A DNA stretch of 13,610 nt from an uncultured Ruminococcus sp. (GTDB lineage Bacteria > Bacillota > Clostridia > Oscillospirales > Ruminococcaceae), in contig USNJ01000040.1 in assembly GCA_900556055.1 (NCBI GenBank), forward strand, positions 1 through 13,610, read 5' to 3'. This document shows, piece after piece, positions 8,501-13,610 of the stretch. Each line of letters starts with the position of its first letter. Within the stretch, counting starts at the first letter, position 1. The notes under the pieces were generated by a model. That model made no database searches, was not told the DNA's origin, and saw only the letters and a list, made by a program, of their open reading frames with translations. The position numbers and the translations under genes were made by a program.

Positions 8501-10423
8501 TACGGCGAATCCGATAAAAGCACTGTGACTAAGGTCAATCCCGATAACAGTGTTTATACATCAAACAAGTATGTTTCAATAGAAAAAGCTGATCTTACGG
8601 CTGATTATCAGTATTGCAGCCGCAGCTGGAACGGCAGCAGCGTTGTCAGCAGCATTGAAACTCAGAACTGCACAACGCTTAACAACACCAATTTCCCGAC
8701 AGCTCTCAGCGACGGCTGGTATGCGGTCGAGGGCAATGTGATAGTACTTAATCAAATCGAAATAAGCGGAAATGTAAACCTTATTCTGACAGACGGCTGT
8801 GCGCTTAATGTCGCCGACAGCATACATCTGACAAGCGGAAATACACTGAATATATACGGACAGAGCAAGGAAACAGGCAAGCTTCATATTGTTCCTAAGT
8901 CATATACCGCAATAGGCGCATATGATAAAGACTGCGGAAACCTGAACATTCACGGCGGAATTATCACTGCCGAGCGTTCAGCAAACGGAGCAGCGGTAGG
9001 CGGAAGCAAAGCTGTTATCAAGTTATTCGGCGGCGACCTGAATGCTATCAGCGGTAACAGCGAAGTGATAGGCGGAGAAGGAAGCGAGATTTATGTATAC
9101 GGCGGAAAAATCTACGCCGATTCATTCGCAAATACACCGTCAATGTCAATACCGGCAATAGGTGTCGGAGCAAGCGGAAAAATTGTTATCTGCGGCGGTT
9201 CTGTCACTGCATACGCATTCGTTAATGGTGCATATGCATTCGACTATGCGCCGACATTTGACGCAGGATATATCCCAAAAGTAACTTACGGCGAATCCGA
9301 ATCAAGCACTGTGACTAAGATCAATCCCGATAACAGTGTTTATACATCAAACAAGTATGTTTTGATAGAAAAAAGCAATGACGATCATGAGCAATGCGGC
9401 CACAGCGCAAACACCAACCCGACCTGCGAGGGCGCAAACTGCTCGGTATGCGGAACATATATCGCTCCCACGGGACATAAAAACGGCGATCCCGTGACCG
9501 AAAACAGGACATTTGCAAGCTGTACCGAGGGCGGTTCTTACGATGAAGTCGTATATTGTTCCGTCTGCGGCAAGGAGATGAGCAGGGAAACAAAGGCTAT
9601 CGAACCGTCCGAGCATACTGCGGGAAAGCCTGTTATCGAGAATGAAGCGGCTGACGGGACTTATGATGAGGTCGTTTACTGCGCTGTCTGCAATGCTGAG
9701 ATGAGCCGTGAACGCAAGATCAAGGCTGAGCATAAGCATATCGAGGGAATGGCTGATGTTATCACGATGCCGACATTCACATCTGCGGGTTCGAGGGTGT
9801 TCAGATGCACCTTATGCGGTGAGATACTCAGAAGTGAAGCTATCCCGCCGATAACTGCGAATTTCCCGACAAATACGGTGTCTTCGGACAATGCATCTCA
9901 GGTGATATACACCGAATTCCCCGAGCTGAAATTCAATGTTGAGATAAAGGACGGAATTGCGGTCATTTCGTGGGATAAGGTCGAAACTGCCGATAGATAC
10001 GTTATTTATGCGATAAAGGACGGCAAAATATCCGAAATAGCAAAAATCAGGAAAACATCATTTGAAACCAAGCATCAAAGCGGAACTGACTATTTTGTGA
10101 GATACATGAAAAACGGTGTTCTGTCGCCAAGAGCCAAGTCGATGAATGAGGACATTACATCGGATAAGCCGATAGTTTCGGCATCGGCTGGCAAGGATTT
10201 TATCAGGCTTGATTGGCAGGATATGGGTGCAGAAAAGTATAATATCTATAAATATGCCGATGGAAAGGCGATAAAGATAGGCGAGGTAAAGAAAACGGCT
10301 GTGAAGATCATAAATCTCTCGCCCGATACCGAATACAAATTTATCGTGACGGCGGTCATTGACGGAAAAGAAACAACAATGCTCACTTCGGATATTGTGA
10401 CGGTAAAAACCAAAAAAATATAA
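5534..10423 (+). CDS. Giant secreted protein: five tandem beta-helix-like modules, Cys-rich modules, two FN3-like domains
   Basis: This 1629-residue exported protein has no function I can name. Residues 1-26 form a typical signal peptide (MKKLLSIITAMVM, hydrophobic core, then ITAEA, a likely signal peptidase I site). Residues 30-1282 contain five diverged tandem modules of 227-279 residues. Each opens with an aromatic segment, then GWYAV, ISGxVNLILTDG and TLxIYGQ strands. Next come glycine-rich rungs (AIGGG...GTxNVYGGxVxA), and each closes with YIPKVxYG and VYTSNKYVSIEK. The spaced rungs resemble right-handed beta-helix or pectate-lyase-like surface and carbohydrate-binding proteins. Residues 1283-1450 hold repeated YCxVCGxEMSR units. 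Two fibronectin-III-like domains (about 1465-1545 and 1550-1627) end the protein. No LPxTG motif, sorting helix, dockerin or SLH domain is visible, so it may be shed or held non-covalently. Adhesin or glycan binder is inference. Confidence 0.85.
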   Translation: MKKLLSIITAMVMIFCLMPPPITAEAALSITYREYAADGSYTEKTLQESEYLNCTDLDVLEDNTYFNSTSYTPSEQLTIKGNVNLILPVGSVFEVKQYITIEQDATLNIYGAGTLITGQFNIFNNDCNVNLHGANVISPCEFNVSSLTVNAGKVSAMGNGIVCTNLAVNGGTVEAESIYSPAIYVNGTFTVGKNGSVSGYSSNDVAFSKVPTVNNSDDIIVSYGDSKSSYSPSTTKPIDDDLISRHYVSIEKGKKSVDYIKREYADDTGVTDTPTSAPAVRSISSFSQPSALSGWYYVDGNVDLNYRPVISQNACIILTDGSTLNANCGIELPEGCTLEIYGQENGTGTIKSSLTDIDGDAFIGGDLGQKCGTLKLFGGNIKIDYNSKYYNDLIGNGAGIAIGDGAVYVYGGSIDAKAVQAIITTKLNIYGGSVTAFSYNDKAIYSVPAFGTGYIPTVKYGGSAESAKNATSPTDSSVYTSNKYVSIEKANITADYEYYEYAWNGSESVGSLKTAACTTLDDSYFPTALSDGWYAVKGDVTVSDRIKISGEVNLILTDGCKLDATQGINLPEGNTLNIYGQGGGTGKLNAIYTSDGTAIGGDSGYNCGTLNVYGGDVSAASDSGAAIGGGCSTDGTGGDGGIVEIYGGEVIAESYGVAAIGGGVNANGVSGGSGQTVISGGSVRAYSGKAAFDHVPTFGAGYIPKVTYGEYGTSTTSAVNPADSVYTSNKYISIKNAPNAYANVDYITNTWDGQKIVQGNDTAKCLMLGDDYKPSELTGGWYALGEDVTITDRIKISGDVQLILTDGFTLNAKKGINLPESSTLSIYGQSGGTGKLNAESGNKTAIGGEDEESCGTLNVYGGQVSAESQGTAIGGGGSTDGTGGNGGTVNVYGGMVNAISDSETAIGGGFSTSGTGGTGSDLTVYGGKVSAKSSSFTAIGGGRTTSGTMGNSGQTFISGGSVSAYSRIDNVAAFDHAPTYGTNYIPKVSYGESDKSTVTKVNPDNSVYTSNKYVSIEKADLTADYQYCSRSWNGSSVVSSIETQNCTTLNNTNFPTALSDGWYAVEGNVIVLNQIEISGNVNLILTDGCALNVADSIHLTSGNTLNIYGQSKETGKLHIVPKSYTAIGAYDKDCGNLNIHGGIITAERSANGAAVGGSKAVIKLFGGDLNAISGNSEVIGGEGSEIYVYGGKIYADSFANTPSMSIPAIGVGASGKIVICGGSVTAYAFVNGAYAFDYAPTFDAGYIPKVTYGESESSTVTKINPDNSVYTSNKYVLIEKSNDDHEQCGHSANTNPTCEGANCSVCGTYIAPTGHKNGDPVTENRTFASCTEGGSYDEVVYCSVCGKEMSRETKAIEPSEHTAGKPVIENEAADGTYDEVVYCAVCNAEMSRERKIKAEHKHIEGMADVITMPTFTSAGSRVFRCTLCGEILRSEAIPPITANFPTNTVSSDNASQVIYTEFPELKFNVEIKDGIAVISWDKVETADRYVIYAIKDGKISEIAKIRKTSFETKHQSGTDYFVRYMKNGVLSPRAKSMNEDITSDKPIVSASAGKDFIRLDWQDMGAEKYNIYKYADGKAIKIGEVKKTAVKIINLSPDTEYKFIVTAVIDGKETTMLTSDIVTVKTKKI
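5621..6301 (+). repeat. Surface-protein module 0 (most degenerate copy)
   Basis: Residues 30-256 are the N-terminal, most diverged copy. It keeps the opening REYAADGS segment, NVNLILPVG (compare VNLILTDG), TLNIYG, NGGTVEA rungs, VSYGD and a closing HYVSIEKG. It lacks the GWYAV and AIGGG elements of the later modules. Confidence 0.65.
6302..7012 (+). repeat. Surface-protein module 1
   Basis: About 237 residues, starting VDYIKREYADD. It contains SGWYYVDGNV, IILTDGSTLNA, IELPEGCTLEIYGQ, FIGGD and FGTGYIPTVKYGG, and ends SVYTSNKYVSIEKA. The internal rungs are fewer and less regular than in modules 2 and 3. Confidence 0.8.
7013..7762 (+). repeat. Surface-protein module 2
   Basis: About 250 residues, from ADYEYYEYAWNGSE to YTSNKYISIKNA. 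It carries three regular glycine-rich rungs (AIGGD, AIGGGC, AIGGGV), each followed by a YGG or SGG strand. It shares the stretch CCGACCGCATCAAAATAAGC with module 3 at the DNA level. Confidence 0.85.
7763..8599 (+). repeat. Surface-protein module 3 (longest, extra rung)
   Basis: About 279 residues, from VDYITNTWDGQK to YTSNKYVSIEKAD. It has four glycine-rich rungs (AIGGE, AIGGGG, AIGGGF, AIGGGR), one more than module 2. The 29-residue length difference is about the size of one rung, so a unit was probably gained here or lost in module 2. Confidence 0.85.
8600..9379 (+). repeat. Surface-protein module 4
   Basis: About 260 residues, from ADYQYCSRSWNGSS to YTSNKYVLIEKSN. It has four shortened rungs beginning AIGAY, AAVGG, EVIGG and AIGVG. 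Its closing segment at 9307-9366 matches the module 3 end at 8521-8580 with 57 of 60 bases identical, which points to recent duplication or gene conversion. Confidence 0.85.
9380..9883 (+). repeat. Cys-rich 'YCxVCGxEMSR' modules of the surface protein
   Basis: This region encodes three to four short repeats. The first is a divergent CGH...CEGANCSVCG unit. Two closely matching copies follow (YDEVVYCSVCGKEMSRETK and YDEVVYCAVCNAEMSRERK), spaced by HTAGKPVIENEA. The last is FRCTLCGEILRSEAI. The paired CxxC motifs could bind zinc or form disulfides outside the cell. Similar units occur in many secreted proteins of gut Firmicutes; their function is not established as far as I know. Confidence 0.75.
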
Positions 10424-10428
10424 AATCT

Positions 10429-10459
10429 GCGGGTACTCGTGGCGTGTACCCGCTTTTTT
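10429..10459 (+). terminator. Intrinsic terminator of the repeat-protein gene
   Basis: GCGGGTAC (10429-10436) pairs perfectly with GTACCCGC (10446-10453), loop of 9 nt, followed by TTTTTT at 10454-10459. It lies 5 nt after the TAA. Confidence 0.93.
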
Positions 10460-10637
10460 ACGTTTATAATAAAAACCATAATTCAATGGGTTTTTAGATT
10501 AGTATTAGTCCGCCTGATGTCCGACGCATTCTGTCGCCGTGGGGAGCTTGGGCGGCGGTTCTTTTTAAAGTGACGGTGTTTTGCTTTGCTGTGCATGCCT
10601 GAAAGGGAAAATATCCAAAAAAGAAAACGAATAGCTA
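10460..10637. other. Intergenic region with a GC-rich foldable patch
   Basis: No gene is supported here. The AT-rich ends flank a GC-rich patch at 10509-10566 with several mutually exclusive pairings. CCGCC 10510-10514 can pair with GGCGG 10551-10555. CGAC 10522-10525 can pair with GTCG 10533-10536. CGCCG 10535-10539 can pair with CGGCG 10553-10557. TTCTTTTT (10559-10566) follows. It lies upstream of the yloU promoter, so it is not a leader of that gene. It could be a small RNA end, a dispersed intergenic repeat or decayed sequence. Confidence 0.35.
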
Positions 10638-10666
10638 TTGAAATCGGCGGAATAATGTGTTATAAT
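10638..10666 (+). promoter_or_regulatory. Promoter of yloU-fakA with extended -10
   Basis: TTGAAA at 10638-10643, a 17-nt spacer and TATAAT at 10661-10666. TG at 10658-10659 gives an extended -10 (TGTTATAAT). The start site would be near 10673, about 41 nt before the yloU ATG. Confidence 0.87.
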
Positions 10667-10713
10667 AGGTTAAATGGGTCGTTGTGACTGAATTTGAAGG
10701 AGGCTGTTCGCTT

Positions 10714-11064
10714 ATGGCTGAAACTGAAACCCATCTCGGTAAGATAATCATCTCTCAGCGGTATCTCAAAAACCTTATCGGTCATACTGCGGCAAGATGC
10801 TTCGGCGTTGCCGATATGAATCCCTGCGGATTTTATAACGATTTTCTCAGCCGCCTCAACAGATCAAAATCAGAATCGGAGGGCGTTTCTCTCAGGGAAA
10901 AGGACGGAAAGCTGGAAATCGGTCTTCATATATCCGTTATGCTCGGCACAAATATTTCCGCTGCTGCCGACAGCCTCGCCCACAAAATACGCTATACCGT
11001 AGAGGAAAGCACGGGACTGCCCGTATCAAAGGTCAATGTTTATGTCGAGGACATAAGATCCTGA
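10714..11064 (+). CDS. yloU: Asp23/Gls24 family protein (YloU-like)
   Basis: A 116-residue cytosolic protein of the Asp23/Gls24 (DUF322) family. Members are small alpha/beta proteins linked to envelope stress, with no known enzymatic activity. Seen here: the N-terminal GKIIISQRYLKNLIGHTAARCFGVADM segment (9-35) matches the usual 'G-x-I-x-I-S-x-x-V-I-x-x-I-A-x-x-A-x-x-x-x-G-V' opening. A central acidic/basic stretch is followed by the conserved strand-helix LEIGLHISVMLGTNISAAADSLAHKI (about 67-92), and then VSKVNVYVEDI. A GTG at 10684 is in frame, but AAGGAGG at 10697-10703 lies 10 nt before the ATG at 10714, which is chosen. It sits 32 bp upstream of fakA, the same order as yloU-yloV in Bacillus. 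This conserved pairing is the main support for the symbol. Confidence 0.88.
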   Translation: MAETETHLGKIIISQRYLKNLIGHTAARCFGVADMNPCGFYNDFLSRLNRSKSESEGVSLREKDGKLEIGLHISVMLGTNISAAADSLAHKIRYTVEESTGLPVSKVNVYVEDIRS

Positions 11065-11096
11065 CGGCATTATCCACATAGAAAGGACTGTTATCG

Positions 11097-12737
11097 GTGA
11101 TAAATGGCAAGACTCTCAAATATGCTTATATTTCCGCAGCTGTGACCATCTCCAATATGAAAAAAGAAGTGGACGAACTGAACGTTTACCCCGTTCCCGA
11201 CGGCGATACGGGAACGAATATGTCCATGACTATGAGCAACGCTCTCAAAGAGCTTCAGCTCTGCGATGACGATCTGCCCGCATGCCAGATCGCAAAGACC
11301 GCTGCTTCCGCAATGCTCAGAGGCGCAAGAGGAAACTCGGGCGTTATCCTTTCCCTCCTTTTCAGGGGATTTTCCAAGGGCATTGCCGATAAGGACGAGA
11401 TCGGCTGCGAGGATATCGTGAACGCTCTCGAGCTGGGCGTTAAGGCTGCGTACAAGTCGGTAATGAACCCTACCGAGGGTACGATACTGACCGTCGCAAG
11501 AGTTGCTGCGGAGAAGGCTAAGGATTCCGCAAGGTTCGTAAACGATCCCGTAATGCTCTGGGACGATGTATGCAAGGCTGCTGAGGAAACTCTTGCGCAG
11601 ACTCCCGACATGCTGCCCGTCCTCAAAAAAGCAGGCGTGGTCGATGCAGGCGGAAAGGGTCTTACCCTTATCTGGGACGCTATGCGCAATGTATTCAGCG
11701 GCGGCGAGGCTGTCGTTCCCGTTGATGTTTCCGCTCCCAAGACCGCTGTTGTGACATCTGCTGCCGCAAAGGAAACAGATGAGGAGATCACATTCAAATA
11801 CTGCACTGAATTTATCGTAAACAAGGCTGCCGGCTGCCGTGATGCGTCCGCACTCAGGGCGTATCTTGAAACTATCGGCGACTGCGTTGTTGTCGTTGAC
11901 GATGAGGATATAATCAAGGTTCATGTTCATTCCGATCATCCCGGAAATGCTATCGAAGAGGGACTGAAATTCGGTTCGCTCGTTAATCTGAAGATAGACA
12001 ATATGCGCCATCAGCATGAAACAAAGGCGAAGGAAGCGCAGTCCGCACAGGCTGCGGATATTAAGCCCGTTCCCGCTGAAAAGCCGTTCGGATTTGTTGC
12101 TGTTGCATCGGGCAAGGGCATAGAGGAGCTTTTCAAAAACCTCGGCGCTGACTGCGTTGTAAGGGGCGGACAGACAATGAATCCCTCCACTGAGGATATC
12201 CTGAGAGCTGTTTACAGCACTCCCGCAGAAACGGTTTTCGTTCTGCCGAACAACAAGAATATCATAATGGCATCTGAGCAGGCTGCAAAGCTTTCCGAAA
12301 GAAAGGTATGCGTTATCCCGACAAGGACTATCCCGCAGGGAATAACGGCGATGATGTCCTATGACCCCGAAAGCGGATTTTCCGACAACAGGCTCGCTAT
12401 GACCAAGGCGCTCGATACCGTATCGACAGGTCAGGTAACATTTGCGGCAAGAGATTCTCTCTATGAGGGACACAACATCAAGAAGGGCGAGATACTTGCT
12501 CTTGACAACAACAAGCTTGCATTCATCGAAAAGGACGTATCAAAGGCGGCATATAAGCTGACAAAGCGTATGCTGAAGGGCGATTCCGCATATGTAACGC
12601 TTATTTACGGTTCCGATGTATCCGATGAAAAGGCGGAGGAGCTTGCGAACATAATGAAGGCTAAGTTCGGTCATGTTGAAGTTATGCTGATAAACGGCGG
12701 ACAGCCTGTGTACTATTATATAATCTCGGTAGAATAA
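11097..12737 (+). CDS. fakA: Fatty acid kinase ATP-binding subunit FakA (DAK2/DhaL domain, YloV-like)
   Basis: FakA phosphorylates fatty acids carried by FakB (DegV-family) proteins to acyl-phosphates, letting Firmicutes use exogenous or recycled fatty acids for phospholipid synthesis. The 546-residue length is typical. The N-terminal DhaL-type kinase domain (about 1-200) has PVPDGDTGTNMS (32-43), whose aspartates bind the Mg-ATP cluster. It also has LRGARGNSGVILS (74-86) and VVDAGGKGL (181-189). A middle domain follows, and a DegV-like C-terminal domain (about 330-546) contains ADCVVRGGQTMNPST and the VFVLPNNKNIIMASEQA segment. The start is a GTG at 11097 with AAAGGA ending at 11087, 9 nt upstream. 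No ATG in frame fits better. It is cotranscribed with yloU. No fakB, plsX or plsY is in the window, so its partner is encoded elsewhere. Confidence 0.95.
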   Translation: MINGKTLKYAYISAAVTISNMKKEVDELNVYPVPDGDTGTNMSMTMSNALKELQLCDDDLPACQIAKTAASAMLRGARGNSGVILSLLFRGFSKGIADKDEIGCEDIVNALELGVKAAYKSVMNPTEGTILTVARVAAEKAKDSARFVNDPVMLWDDVCKAAEETLAQTPDMLPVLKKAGVVDAGGKGLTLIWDAMRNVFSGGEAVVPVDVSAPKTAVVTSAAAKETDEEITFKYCTEFIVNKAAGCRDASALRAYLETIGDCVVVVDDEDIIKVHVHSDHPGNAIEEGLKFGSLVNLKIDNMRHQHETKAKEAQSAQAADIKPVPAEKPFGFVAVASGKGIEELFKNLGADCVVRGGQTMNPSTEDILRAVYSTPAETVFVLPNNKNIIMASEQAAKLSERKVCVIPTRTIPQGITAMMSYDPESGFSDNRLAMTKALDTVSTGQVTFAARDSLYEGHNIKKGEILALDNNKLAFIEKDVSKAAYKLTKRMLKGDSAYVTLIYGSDVSDEKAEELANIMKAKFGHVEVMLINGGQPVYYYIISVE

Positions 12738-12748
12738 ATATCTGATAA

Positions 12749-12786
12749 AACAAAGAGGAGGACCTTTCTGAGTCCTCCTCTTTGTT
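12749..12786. terminator. Bidirectional intrinsic terminator between convergent genes
   Basis: A perfect 15-bp stem, AACAAAGAGGAGGAC (12749-12763) with its complement at 12772-12786, encloses an 8-nt loop. A-rich bases on the left arm side give T-runs on the minus strand (TTTT just past the stem), and the right arm itself ends TTTGTT on the plus strand. It can end both fakA and the opposing GGDEF gene. Confidence 0.9.
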
Positions 12787-12802
12787 ATAATTCAATGTAT
12801 TA

Positions 12803-13610
12803 TTATATATGCGACATAACGACACGGTTCTTGCCTGATTTTTTTGCCGTATACAGCGCCTTGTCGGCTTCTCTGAAAAAGTCATCGTAGCTTGTGCGCT
12901 TGTCGGATACGCACAGCCCGATGCTGAGATTTACTTCGCATCTGCTGCCGCCTATCTCGCAGCATGAACATCCGAGCATATGCTCAAACAGCTCGGATGG
13001 GCTGCCTTTATCGTTTGCTTCGGAAAGCACAATGAACTCATCTCCGCCGAACCTTCCGCACACGCCGTCCGGGATATGCGTTTTTATCATATCCGCTGTT
13101 GTTTTCAGCACCTTATCGCCTGTCTGATGTCCGTATGTATCGTTGAAATGCTTGAAGTTGTCGATATCGATTATCGCAAAATACACAGACTTTTCGCTGC
13201 CTGCGGACGCTATGCGTTCCTTTGCCCTGGCGGTGAATGCGGTCTTGTTGTATATCCCCGTCATCGGGTCAAGCTCCGCCCTGCGCATAAGGTCACGGTT
13301 CTTTTCGACCTCCGCGGTTATGTCCTGCACTCTGCCGAAAACTGCCGTAACAACTCCAAGCTTGTTGGCAACGCTCGAATAATACGTTCTGCACCATTTG
13401 TATTCCGTCGAATTTATAACACGGCTGCGGTATTCAAGAGTTGCGCTGACGGGTGCTGCGCATGCTGTGCTGAGCGCACTTATGAAGCGTTTGATATCAT
13501 CGGGGTGGACCAGTAATCCCGGCTTGCACTTTTTCATATATTCGCAGGTGACAGTCCTGGTTATCTTTGAGCCGTTGTTGGACGAAAATGTCATTGAATC
13601 CTCGGCGGGG
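12803..13610 (-). CDS. Diguanylate cyclase with PAS-like sensor region (GGDEF protein), 5' end cut by window edge
   Basis: This is the C-terminal 268 or so residues of a protein whose frame stays open to the right window edge. The apparent ATG at 13594 is internal, since codons for P-A-E-D-S precede it. Counting from that methionine, residues 1-95 look like a PAS domain (LVHPDD at 28-33, EYRSRV, GRVQDIT at 87-93). A short linker helix leads to a GGDEF domain at about 100-263: LDPMTGIYNKTAF (108-120), FAIIDIDNFKHFNDTYGH, and an intact GRFGGDEF (180-187). Such enzymes make cyclic di-GMP from two GTP. The upstream inhibitory site (RxxD) is not evident: HIPD occupies the area, with a spacing one residue longer than usual. 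The sensor input, and any membrane part, lie outside the window. Confidence 0.92.
   Translation of the reverse strand, partial: PAEDSMTFSSNNGSKITRTVTCEYMKKCKPGLLVHPDDIKRFISALSTACAAPVSATLEYRSRVINSTEYKWCRTYYSSVANKLGVVTAVFGRVQDITAEVEKNRDLMRRAELDPMTGIYNKTAFTARAKERIASAGSEKSVYFAIIDIDNFKHFNDTYGHQTGDKVLKTTADMIKTHIPDGVCGRFGGDEFIVLSEANDKGSPSELFEHMLGCSCCEIGGSRCEVNLSIGLCVSDKRTSYDDFFREADKALYTAKKSGKNRVVMSHI

Noticed and set aside
5621..9379. Mobile element or CRISPR-type repeats in the large gene
   Set aside because: The repeats stay in frame, are 227-279 codons long and diverged, and encode protein modules. No spacers, transposase or terminal inverted repeats are present.
10487..10597. Possible 37-codon minus-strand ORF in the intergenic region
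   Set aside because: It is Arg/Lys/His-rich with no ribosome binding site or recognisable family, and overlaps the GC-rich foldable patch, so it is better explained as non-coding sequence.
11091..12473. 460-residue open frame antisense to fakA
   Set aside because: Same cause: a stop-free shadow of a codon-biased gene. The sequence is Ser/Cys/His-rich with no family features and no start signals.

Overview
The window reads as ordinary chromosome from a low-to-mid-GC Gram-positive anaerobe of class Clostridia. A Ruminococcus-like gut bacterium is my best guess. The guess rests on gene content (short ACT-domain SerA, YloU/FakA pair, RecG), strong AGGAGG-type ribosome binding sites, consensus TTGACA/TATAAT promoters, U-tailed terminators, and a very large secreted protein with 'YCxxCG' modules of a kind common in gut Firmicutes. 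Genus is inference. I see no rRNA, tRNA, CRISPR array, IS element or phage gene.

Layout: (1) 1-204 is a mostly non-coding left edge. It holds a terminator-like hairpin that would work on the minus strand and a near-perfect promoter. (2) 205-2472 is serC-serA, the transaminase and dehydrogenase of serine biosynthesis from 3-phosphoglycerate, 24 bp apart. (3) 2528-3210 is a pair of small membrane proteins overlapping by ATGA, closed by a terminator. (4) 3340-5373 is recG, with its own terminator. (5) 5534-10423 is a secreted 1629-residue protein with its own promoter and terminator. It has five diverged tandem modules that look like beta-helix (pectate-lyase-like) repeats, then Cys-rich modules, then two fibronectin-III-like domains. 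(6) 10424-10713 is intergenic, with a GC-rich foldable patch and an extended -10 promoter. (7) 10714-12737 is the conserved yloU-fakA pair (Asp23/Gls24 protein and fatty acid kinase). (8) 12803-13610 on the minus strand is the C-terminal part of a PAS-GGDEF diguanylate cyclase. It converges on fakA and shares a long bidirectional terminator with it.

Most genes are housekeeping: serine synthesis, fork repair, fatty-acid activation and c-di-GMP signalling. The accessory part is the giant repeat protein. It sits as an independent transcription unit between recG and yloU-fakA, loci that lie close together in Bacillus subtilis as I recall. It is the best candidate for something poorly described. 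Its modules have diverged and differ in number of glycine-rich rungs, which suggests repeat expansion and contraction in a surface adhesin or glycan-binding protein. Nothing in the window shows a new multi-gene system.
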